Source of the DNA: Tamarix chinensis
Lineage: Eukaryota; Streptophyta; Magnoliopsida; Caryophyllales; Tamaricaceae
Reading direction: 5' to 3'
Assembly: GCA_030549775.1 (NCBI GenBank)
Contig: CM060174.1
Coordinates: forward strand, 95,062,132 to 95,126,131
DNA length: 64,000 bases
This document shows, one piece after another, positions 55,101 through 64,000 of the stretch; position 1 is the first letter of the stretch, and each line of letters opens with the position of its first letter. The translations under genes were made by a program, and so were the position numbers. Below the pieces are notes generated by a model. That model was not told the DNA's origin. It was given only the letters and a program-made list of their open reading frames with translations, and did not search any database.

Positions 55101-56062
55101 CTTGTATCTCTCGGCTGTTCTTCCATTGGAATTGTATAGTTTCCATGCTATGCACGAGCTCTTACAACTTGATTCTGACATCACCCTATTGCTCAATCTA
55201 TGGTGCATATATGTTTGGTCAGGAAAAAAATTGATATCCAGCTTGATCAAAACAAGCAGAGGATATCCTGTTAAGTGGTAACAAATGAGTAAGTTGATGG
55301 TTAAGAGCATATATACATGGAAATGATTGTGGCAGCGAGACACCGTGCTAATAATAACAGCACTATTCACTTACCTCAGTTAACTGTATTCATAATCCGC
55401 CCATCCATTTCCTCACGAAACAGAAAATGAAGCGTGTTTGAGATGAAAGTAGAATAGTATGTAACTCTAAGGTTTCAAACTTAGTATCCATTAGGCCATA
55501 GTCTTGTAATTGAGACCAAAATTTTGGTTATGAGAGGTCACTGGTTCAAATCAACCTTTTCATTATCGTATTGGCTTATGCTATAATCACATCTCTCTAC
55601 GATTGTAGCCATCTATAACGTGGATCGTACTTATTCTTACAAATGCTCTTTGTAAAAAGAAAAAAAAAGTTTCAAACTCACCGTACCTTTGCCCGGACGG
55701 TGTTATGACTCGACATGCTCTCAACCAACTCGGACGTTTTGGATCCTATTCTCTTATATACATACTTGTACGCATAATGTGCGAAAATGTGTCATTTTCT
55801 TAGCAATTTCAGATCACCGAGGAAATGAATTCTTCAGCCAGGCATTCAATAATTGCATCAAGCAACTATACGGGACATAATATACTTAATGCTAATTTGC
55901 ATCACAAAATTTACATGAAATGCATTAAGACCTCAATTTTGTAAACTAATGAAAAGCGCAGGTTAAGCTTCAGCTGATTAAAACGAATTCATTTTTTATT
56001 TAGCCAGGGGAGAGGGAGAGGGAGAGGGAGAGAGATGAAACTTACAGATGAGGCATAGACAT
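52166..56062 (-). CDS. P-class pentatricopeptide repeat protein (At2g35130-like)
   Basis: Eight exons on the minus strand: 56062-56046, 55185-55028, 54909-54674, 54537-54288, 54154-54009, 53841-53636, 53015-52891 and 52785-52166. All junctions are GT/AG and keep phase, giving 585 aa. PPR proteins bind single-stranded RNA in chloroplasts or mitochondria and affect its processing, editing or stability. After a basic N-terminal part (KKGKLKSFSHKKLSRKR) and the conserved block GWKYGSGFVDGVFPVLSPIA, about ten 35-residue repeats follow, e.g. PDVMCYNLLIDAYG, PTEDTYALLLRAYC, PNICTYTALINALA, PDRASYNIMVDAYG, PDTYVLNTMLNLYG and PDVVTWTSRLGAYS. There is no E or DYW extension, so it is P-class. Length and repeat text closely resemble Arabidopsis At2g35130 (about 590 aa, as remembered). 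Exon 1 codes only MSMPHL; an in-frame ATG in exon 2 (55181) is an alternative start. A transit peptide is not obvious. Confidence 0.93.
54242..54266. repeat. CA microsatellite in a PPR intron
   Basis: About 12 CA units just downstream of the exon-4 donor on the minus strand. It makes a spurious Cys/Val tail if read through. Confidence 0.9.
55482..55668 (+). mobile_element. tRNA-derived SINE in PPR intron 1
   Basis: A 187-bp element flanked by a perfect 10-bp direct repeat GTTTCAAACT (55472-55481 and 55669-55678). The head is tRNA-like: 'ggccatagtcttgtaattg' fits a decayed A-box and 'ggttcaaatc' at 55543-55552 is a perfect B-box. The tail is A-rich ('gtaaaaagaaaaaaaa'). Internal Pol III promoter, A-tail and target duplication together define a SINE. 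It points opposite to the PPR gene and does not touch the splice sites. Confidence 0.88.
55990..56036. repeat. GGGAGA simple repeat
   Basis: About five GGGAGA units (56007-56036) just downstream (in gene sense) of the exon-1 donor of the PPR gene; on the transcript this reads as a TCTCCC pyrimidine tract. Confidence 0.85.
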
Positions 56063-56400
56063 TTTGCAAGAGATGAGGGCTCCGGTCCGAGCCTCAAGTT
56101 TAGTGGGCGATGACTGATAATATGCCTGCTTTAAAGATATTTGTGGGTTACCGAAAGAGAAAGGCAAAGAAAGAGTGGCGAATGGGGTGGAATGAGATGA
56201 GGGGTTTAGTTCATACCTTTGTCTCTGTGTGACCGCACAGTACAAGTTGTTGAAATGCGTTTTCTCATCTCATCATCTGACGCGCGTGAGCCAGTACGAC
56301 ACCTGACCTCTATGTCCAAACATGTCATCGACGATATTTAAACTCCGACATATACACGTGAGCGTCCAGATATAATAAACGGATTTGTGTAATGTTAGAC
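56063..56400 (-). promoter_or_regulatory. PPR gene 5' leader and promoter (inferred)
   Basis: On the minus strand the frame upstream of the ATG at 56062 is open to about 56245 without another ATG. A G-box CACGTG lies at 56355-56360, and TATA-like sequences at about 56333-56342 and 56371-56379. An Arabidopsis-like short leader would fit. Motif matches only. Confidence 0.4.
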
Positions 56401-57026
56401 CCGACTCAGAGTTGGTTTATTGTCATCCTCAACCATATTTTTGTATATATTATAAATTAATTATACATTAATATCTTATCTAAATATAATTATAAATAAT
56501 GTACATTAAAAATTTAAATATTTTTTTTAATATTAATTAATTTAAAATTTAAAATTATTGTACAAAAAATATATTTAAACTTTAAAATTTTACAAAAAAT
56601 TATCATTCATTCAGTATCGAATAGATGCCATCACATATTTTGAGGATAATTTTTAACCATTAGACATTATCAAATCATAATACATTATAATACAAAAAAT
56701 ATAATTGTTATATTCGTATTGAAAAATACTTTCATAATATCAATTTTTATAATTTTTAAATCTATACAATAAAATATATTAATAATTATAGTTTGTTCTA
56801 AAAATATGTAATGTCATCTAATAAAAAGCAGAGGTAGTATATCACATCAAAAATAATGTAAAAATAATATGTTTACCAAAGAGCCACAATAACTTCACTT
56901 TATACTTAAATGCCTTTTCCCCATATTTACATTAATGTATTTTACACATTTGTTTTCCACCTTTTCCCTTTACTTACATTTCCATTTTCTTCTGTCCATC
57001 CATGCCTTAATATTATGTAACATTGA
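56401..57026. other. Intergenic, very AT-rich
   Basis: No supported gene or repeat end. Several near-poly-AT stretches. Confidence 0.5.
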
Positions 57027-57157
57027 CATCTGATACCATATACCAACAATTATAATTATTATCAACATAAATATACACTTATCATATAATATGTTATAAG
57101 GAAGTAGAGCTCAATGCCGTTAATACCAATATATATATTTGCTTTGGTCTTTCCTTA
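57027..57157 (-). mobile_element. Possible short copia-type LTR and primer-binding site
   Basis: On the minus strand a purine tract (TTAGGGGGAGTG) follows the copia RNase H. Then comes TGTTAAGGAAAG, about 117 bp, and then TGGTATCAGATG at 57038-57027, which resembles a tRNA-Met primer-binding site. That order (pol, polypurine tract, LTR, PBS) would mean a junction of two tandem elements. The right LTR boundary is uncertain. Confidence 0.4.
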
Positions 57158-59700
57158 ACACTCCCCCTAAGATGGGTCTAAGGAGTCAACAACACCCATC
57201 TTGGACAAGAGGTGATTTTGCAAGTCCATGTATGTGATCTTGGTAAATGCATCAGCAAGTTGAAACTTGGTAGGAGCATATGATGGTTGAATGATACCCT
57301 CCTTAACCTGATCGAAAACAAAGTGAAAAATGACTTCTATATGTTTTGTTTGTTCATGAAAGGCAAGGTTCATAGTTATGTACAAGGTTTCTTTGTTGTC
57401 ACATTTTAGGTTCATCGAAAATAACTTGTGTAAACCTAAGTCCTTTAGGAGGGTGATAAGCCAAATAAATTTACTAGTGGTGATTGAAATTGATCAATAT
57501 TGTGCCTCTCATGACAAACATGCTATGAAAAATTATTTTTTGATGTTCCGTGATACTAAAGGCTTACCAAGTAGAATGTTGTAACCAAAGTTGGAATTTT
57601 TTATAGTAGTGCAACTAGCCTAATTTCACTAAACATTATCAGATGGGTAGTTGAATTATGGGCAATTAATATGCCCTATCATAGAGAATTCTTAAGATAC
57701 CTAAAGACATGTTGTGTAGTTTGCATGTGAGATGAAGTAGGAACATGCATAAATTGACTTAGTAACTCTATTGAGAAAATGATGTTTGGTCCAATAATGG
57801 TGAGATAAATGAGCTTTCCAACTAGCCTTTGAAATTTCTCAAGTTTTACTCAAAAAAGACTTTTTATAAGTGTCAATTTTTCATGTTGATCTAGTTTAGT
57901 TACTTTCTCAAACCACATAATCTGTAAGAAGGTCCACTGCATATTTTTTTTGAGAGATAAACAAATAGTGTTATATGAGTATATTTCAAGCCCCAAAAAA
58001 TACCTCAACTAATCTACATTCATTGTTTGAAATTAAGTTATAAGGAAATATTTCACTATTTGGATGGTTTGAAGATTATTTCTTGTGGTGAGCATATCAT
58101 CAACATATACCAAAATGGTTGTAAAGGAACCATCATAACAATAGGTGAAGAGGAAGTAATCAACTTTGTATTGGTTCTAAGCAAAGGAAATCAATATAGT
58201 TTGGCAAACTAGTGTCCGGGGGTTTGTATTAATCTATATAATGACTTGATGAGATTACAAACCTTAGTAGGAACACCACATCTCTCCTTGACCAATGCAA
58301 CCTTCAGGAATATGCATATAAATATCCTCATCTAACTCCCCATGGATAAAAAAAATCCATAACATCCATTTGAAATGCATGCCACCCTTCATAGCAATAA
58401 CTACTAGCAATGCCTTCACAGTAGATATGTAGGTAGCATGGATGACGGTTTTAATAAAGTCAATTAGTTTCCTTTACCTAAAATCGCAATCCACTAATTG
58501 AGATTTATGTCTTTAAAAGGATATATTTTATTTGAATTTTGTTTTAAATATCCACCTATAACCTATAGCTTTCTTCCTTGGGTGGCACATAAGTGTACAT
58601 AAGTGTCTATCCAGGTGTAGTTATCCTCAAATGCTTCTAATTCATGATCAATGACTTATTTCCACCTCAAAACCTTAATAGCTTGGGAAACAATATGTAG
58701 GATCTTGATGATAATTTAAGGTTGTGAGAAAGGTTTGGAGACGTGGGAAAAATATAATAGTATGTGAAGAGAGATTAATAATGGTTGCATTGGTGACATA
58801 ACTCGATGACCATGAGCGTTTTGTGATATTTGTTGAGGACCTAAAAGGAGGTGAAGGAGATGAAAAAGGTTCAACATGATACATGGGAGGTGAAACTACA
58901 GGGATTTGTAGAGAGGGTGAATTTTGTTAAGGGTTTGATACCCCAAGAAAGTTATCATCTATATAAGAATGATTAGAGTTTCATAGGAAGATGGTACATT
59001 GAGAATAAGCTCATAGGAAGTTTGTTATGAAGTGTGTCGAACAAGTGATTTATCAAATATGTAGCTATGAAAATCTTGTCTCCCCATAAAATAAATAGGT
59101 ACCCTTGCATGAAAGAAAATTGCATAAGCTATAGATAGGATGCATATATCTTTGCTTTTGAAAATTCCATTTTGTTGATAACAACTAACACACATGGTTT
59201 GATGAATAACTCCATTGTCATTGAAACACGGTTAGTAGTTGTCATCATCAAATTCTAAAATATTGTCAGACCTAATGGTTTAGACAATGTATTGAAAATA
59301 GTTTTTGAAAAATGCATAAAATCATTTGAGTGTTTTTAAATATTGATATCTATAGTGAAACAAGTCCATGTAGCACATCTCAGCTCATCTACAAGATTTA
59401 GGAAGAATCTATATTTATTTCTTGTCAGTAGTTTTTAGGGAACCCAAATGTCAATGTATATTGATGCAAATATAATATTTAACCAATATATTATACACAC
59501 CACAGATCTGGTAATTATCATTTACTTGTGAAATAATGGAAGAAATGTAAGGTATAAGTTTAAGTTTGTAACTAGGAGCATGACCCAAATCATGATTCCA
59601 TAAGCTATACATAGAGATATCACATTTAATTTTAGCCAAAAAAAGTAATTAAGGAATTTGTGTGAGGTTGAAGATGCTTGATTGAGTCTTAGACAATGGC
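57158..59700 (-). pseudogene. Degenerate Ty1/copia pol
   Basis: Read on the minus strand with many stops, the order is copia-like. Gag-pre-integrase SLWNHDLGHAPSYK is at 59565-59603. Integrase pieces IRSDN-LEF and CYQQNGIFKSK lie near 59150-59280. The reverse transcriptase start (ELEAFEDNYTW) is near 58610-58660, with YVDDMLTT at its active-site strand (58096-58107). RNase H (LKCDNKETLYI, FHEQTKHIEV, PTKFQLADAFTK) is at 57167-57415. No intact frame survives. The left part is cut by a large LTR at about 59700. Confidence 0.85.
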
Positions 59701-60066
59701 ATGTTGCAATATTCCAAATTTTATCTAAACATAATATTAAGTAATTAGTATCTTAACCTAATAATAATCTCAAAAAATTAATATTTGTAACTTACTATAA
59801 TTCTTTAATCCTAAATCTTAACCTACTCCTATTCTTTCTTATGGGTTATTAATATTTTTAACATAAACCCAACCTCATAAGGTTGATAATTAACTAATAC
59901 CCTAATCTAAATTATTTTAACCTAAATTTAATTCTAAACCCAAACTCATTTTCTTCTCTTCTTTTCCCTTTTCCCTTTTTCTTTTTCTCCTTCTCATTTT
60001 ATTTTCCTTTTTCTCTCTGTTTTGCCTAGTTTCTTTTTTCCTTCTTCCTACATGAAAAACTACTTC
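59701..60066 (+). mobile_element. Truncated Tekay-like LTR (E)
   Basis: It starts TGTTGCAATATTCC and reaches a pyrimidine-rich block ('ttctcttcttttccc') like LTR D at 60370, then is interrupted by the start of LTR D. It is judged a 5' fragment of the same LTR family into which D inserted. The boundaries are approximate. Confidence 0.45.
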
Positions 60067-63000
60067 TGTAACACCCCAAAATTTTAAAATTAAAAAACTC
60101 AAATATTTAACCCTTTATCCAGAATAATTTTATCTTAAATTATTAATTTAACTATTTTTTGGACCATTGATTTATAAAAATAGATAGAATTATTTAATAA
60201 AATAATACAAATATTTTTTATTACTTTATATTAATATTTTTATTTAAATAAATTTCCAAACCTATAATTTTACCAAAATTATTTTATTAAATTAATACTT
60301 TAAAATTTGGATAAATTAATTGAATATTTTCTCCATCAGCTAAATTTAGCCTAATTCCTAATCCTAACTCTAAAAATAAGTTTCTTTTTCTTTTCCCCTT
60401 TTTTCTTTTTTTCTTTTCCTTATTTTTCCTTTTCTGTCTTTCGTTTCTTTCTTCTTCTTTGGGCCAACCTAGCCCTTCTTCTTCTTCTAATTTTCTTTTC
60501 CTTCTCTTGCTAGGATAGCCTTCCATTCCTCCTCCTTTCTTCTCCCACCTGGGCTAGCCTAAGACTCCCTCTTTTCTTTCCATTCCTTTCCCTCCTTTCC
60601 CCTTTGGGCTAGCCCATCTCCCCATCTCCCTTTTTTTTCTCCTCTCCCGCGGGGCCCGACTTGCTTCCTTCTCCCTTCCCCTTCCCTTCCATGCGACCCT
60701 TTTTCCCTTTCTTCCTTCTTCTCCCCACCTACACACATGAGCCAAACAACCCCTCCCCTCCCCATCACACACCTTCATCTTCTTCCCCATACTCCTCTAC
60801 ACTACCAACCTGCAACCCCCTCTGCTCGGTCAAACCTTCCTACACCACCTTCCTCCCTTACCGTCCCTTTCTTTTCCATTTTCACCCCTGTATTCCCCCA
60901 CATTCCCTTCCCCACATGCTTCTCCCTTCCATTTCCATCCACCCTGCCAGCCATGCCAGCCATGCATGTTTGCATCCCATCCTACACACACACACGTCTC
61001 TCTCTCTCCTTCCTTTCTTTTTCTTCTCCTTCTCTTCTTCTTTCCTACCCATTATCTTCCCAGATCTCATCTCTCCTTGCCCGATTCTCTCTTCTTCCCC
61101 GTTTTCTTCCCTATTTTTCATTTTCCACCCATCTTCGCCGTCTCCACTACCCACCCAACCACCATAACTCCCTCTCATACATCCTACCTCCTCCCTGCAC
61201 TACCCCGAGCAGCCAACACTAGCCACCCTACAACCTACCCCCTCTCTTTTTCTCTTTCTCCCCTTCAACCCCCTACACCCACCACTCTTATCCATCTTTC
61301 CCCCCACTTACACTACCGCCGTAGCCTCCCTCAGCCACCTAACACCACCCCAAAATCGTCCTATGTCACCTTACCTGAACCACCCTACATCTCTTCATTT
61401 TATTTTCCTTTCTTCCTCTTCTCCCTCCCTTCTCTACACCTTCTTCCTATAGCCATTAGCGACGTCTCTGCAGCACCTCGACCCCCATTCACTACCCACC
61501 TCTTGCCTCACTTCTGCACCCAACAACCACCACCAACACCCCTCCATCACCACCCTCAACCATTTTATCCAAGCCTCCTCCTCATTCCTTTCTCCTTCAC
61601 TTTTTGCCCATTTACATGGCTCACGCTGTGCAAATTTTGTAGATCGTATCTAATATTGAGTATAGTTTGGTAATATTATATATTTAATAATTATTTTTAA
61701 TAAAAATAATTCTTTTACTTATCTAATAATGATATTTTACTTGTGATATTATTTTAGGTATGAAATTTTACTAAACAGAGCTTAAGCATTTTAAACCAAT
61801 ATATAGGTTAAGTTTGATTTTTGTTGGAAATAAGGTAACCATTATACCCCACTAAAATGTATGGATTATCGTATGCTAGTTCATTAGGGTTTTTTGGTAT
61901 TTGGTTTATGTGAATATGATGTGTTACTAACAATCTCATGATTATTAATGTTATCCTAAAAAATATAAAGAAAAGCGTGTTATCTTGTATGTGGAATGAC
62001 ATGTGCGAAAGGGTGATTAAGAGAGGGGATGATGTTGAAAATGGGTGTTATGTGAGGTTGAAAATGATAATGAGGGTTTATGGCATTGAAAATACATATT
62101 CCATTGTAAATAATGACATTTTATGTTCTCGGGACATTTTTCGTAATTTTTCATGTTCAATAGGAGTGACCTAAATAAATATGCAGGGTAAGTGATAATT
62201 GGTGCTAAGAATAATAATAATAAGGGTTTTGTGGTATTAATAATGTATTTTGGGCATGAATATTAGTATTTTATGACCTATAGGCATTTTAGTAATTTTG
62301 CATGAGAAATGGAGGTTACCTAAATAATTATGCATGATAAGTAACAATTGGTGCTAAGTATCCTAATAAGGGTTTTGTGGTGTTAGTAAAACATGGTTGG
62401 GCATGATTATCAATATTTCATGAACTAGAGGCATTTTAATAATTTGGCATGTCTAATGGGAGTTAACTTAATAAATACACATGGCAAGTGGTAATTGGTG
62501 CTAAGAATGATAATAGGGGTTTTGTGGTGTTAGTAATGCATGTGTGGTATGATTATTAATATTAAACGACCTAGGGACATTTTGATAATTTTGCATATAA
62601 AATGGTGATTAGTCAAATAAACATGCATGATAAGTATAAAATGATGTTAAACATAATAATAAGGGTTTATTGTCATAGTATCACTTACTTGAGCATAATC
62701 ATCAATAAAATATGGTCTAGGGGCATTTTGGTAATTTTTCATGTAAAATGGTGATTAGTTAAATAAACATGCATGGTAAGTATAATGTGATGTTAGGTAT
62801 GATAATAGGGGTATATTATCTTAATATCACTTATTTGATCATGATATTTAATAAAATATGGTCTAGGGGCATTTTGATAATTTTATATGTAATACGGTAG
62901 TTGGTCTAATAAACAGGTACGCTAAGAATAAATTGATGTTAAATATGATAATAGGGGTTATGGCCTTAGTATCACCTATTCAAGCATGATCATGAACATT

Positions 63001-64000
63001 ATAAAGCCTAGGGATATTTTGGTAAATGAGAGTGTATTTTAATGAATATGCATGGTTAAGCGTTAACTTGGTTAATTAGGGTGTGTTATGATGTTATGTC
63101 CATAAACATGTAGGAAGTGCACTAATTGTTGATTAAGTATGAGAATGTGTGTTGGTTGTTCTAGAAGTGCATGTAAGGGTTTTATGTGTAAAATTATTGT
63201 TTGGTGTGTTACTCTTTTATGGCATATTGATAAATAAAAATGTAATTTGTGATGGAAGTGGATGGTATTGACCTAAGGTGCTTAAGTGTGACTATTGAAA
63301 CCTAGGATGTCCTTAGTGGACTACTGATGATAACATTGACAAAAGTCCTGATTCTGGTTACTTCATAATAATGGAAACAAATAAAAATGGCTAAGTGTGT
63401 GATTAATATGTGTTTCTTGTGGTCACCTTAATTAAGATACTAATACATAAAGTGAAAGACCTCGAGATCAGGAATATTGGCTCTTTAGGGGTCGCTACCC
63501 TAAAGATGTAGTTTAGCTTACGATTGTTCTAGATCTTGTTGGTGTGCCTTAATGCCCCAATTAGGCCCTACATGTTACTCTATTTAGTTATACAGACCTA
63601 ATTAAGGGGTATGCATACTTATGGATTAGGTGTCCTTGTGGGTAGGGTACTGTGTGTCTTCATGCACCAGTGTCACTAGGGTATCTTTCCGATCCTAGGT
63701 TGATAATCAGTAAGATATTCTACTGCTCTTATACGGTAGTATGACCGGTGTACCTTTGTATCTCCAGGTTCGTGATCTCCCCCTCGAGTAAATAAAATGA
63801 AATGGTGTGATAATTAAATGGAAAGACACTAATCACTCATAGTGGAACACCACGTTGGTCGGGACCATGTGTAGTATATGTACTGATCCACTGGTTATAA
63901 TAATGGTTAGGAGCGTTCTGCCCTAAATTATATCATATGTATCAGTCCACTGGTTATAATAATGGTCGAGAGTGTTCTATCTTGGATTATATTATATATA
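60067..64000 (+). mobile_element. Large Tekay-like LTR (D), runs off the window
   Basis: Starts TGTAACACCCC. It has a C-rich block (60370-61620), an array of about 146-bp repeats (about 61990-63060), then the 'aagtgaaagacctcgagatc' phrase (63450), the 'gtgtccttgtgggtagggtac' block, and two 'ggttataataatgg' sites near the right edge. These match LTR C and B in order. The proline-rich frames at 60661-61673 come from the C-rich block and are not genes. The right end and any internal region lie beyond the window. Confidence 0.65.
61990..63060 (+). repeat. About 146-bp tandem repeats in LTR D
   Basis: Seven diverged copies keyed by the phrase 'ggggcattttggtaatttt', whose starts are near 62131, 62281, 62429, 62575, 62721, 62867 and 63011. 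Steps are 144-150 bp, mostly 146. Each unit also carries 'gatgataataggggttttgtg'-like and 'aaataaacatgcatggtaag'-like phrases. Confidence 0.85.

Noticed and set aside
54966..55370. 134-codon frame as the PPR N-terminus
   Set aside because: Only its middle (55185-55028) is exonic. The first part reads through intron 1, and the end reads through a GT donor.
58027..58212. Plus-strand 61-codon frame
   Set aside because: It is antisense to the copia reverse transcriptase YVDD region.
60661..61673. Overlapping proline-rich frames of 161-235 codons
   Set aside because: They sit in the C-rich block of LTR D. Three overlapping frames are open at once and no domain is recognisable.

Overview
The window is nuclear DNA from a flowering plant, probably not a grass. 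The evidence is AT-rich intergenic DNA, three intron-split genes with GT/AG junctions and clear plant relatives, a nuclear tRNA-Leu, and plant-type transposons (Ty3/gypsy and Ty1/copia elements, Cassandra TRIMs with 5S rRNA-like LTRs, hAT MITEs, a tRNA-type SINE). The species cannot be named from sequence alone.

Layout. 1-13.6 kb: no convincing gene. It is a mosaic of diverged direct repeats of one non-coding module, with a hAT-type MITE at 8907-9218 that is absent from the paralogous copies. 15.3-18.84 kb (+): a five-exon gene for an atypical NAC transcription factor (356 aa). 19-29 kb: gene-free, AT-rich DNA with microsatellites, a tandemly duplicated Cassandra LTR (one copy split by another hAT MITE) and a 110-bp AC repeat. 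29.1-32.9 kb: a 3.8-kb solo LTR with a perfect 5-bp target duplication. 34.7-46.2 kb: an old Ty3/gypsy element holding two further large LTRs and a Cassandra element. 48.4-51.65 kb (+): a six-exon gene for a SAP30-like histone deacetylase complex subunit (231 aa; AFR1/AFR2 relative), with an antisense tRNA-Leu(UAG) gene in its first intron. 52.2-56.1 kb (-): an eight-exon P-class PPR gene (585 aa), closest in my memory to Arabidopsis At2g35130, with a SINE in its first intron. 57.0-59.7 kb (-): a decayed copia pol. 59.7-64 kb: two overlapping large LTRs of the same family as those at 29 and 36-44 kb; the second runs off the window.

The NAC and SAP30-like genes act at chromatin or promoters, and the PPR protein most likely binds organellar RNA. 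Nothing indicates one shared pathway. The SAP30-like and PPR genes converge with about 0.5 kb between their stop codons. The exon models were built by hand from reading frame and splice consensus; every junction keeps phase, but none has transcript support here. I found no clearly new system. The most unusual structures are the Cassandra copies, the LTR-internal tandem repeats (about 146 bp, and exactly 43 bp), and the repeated module of the first 13.6 kb.
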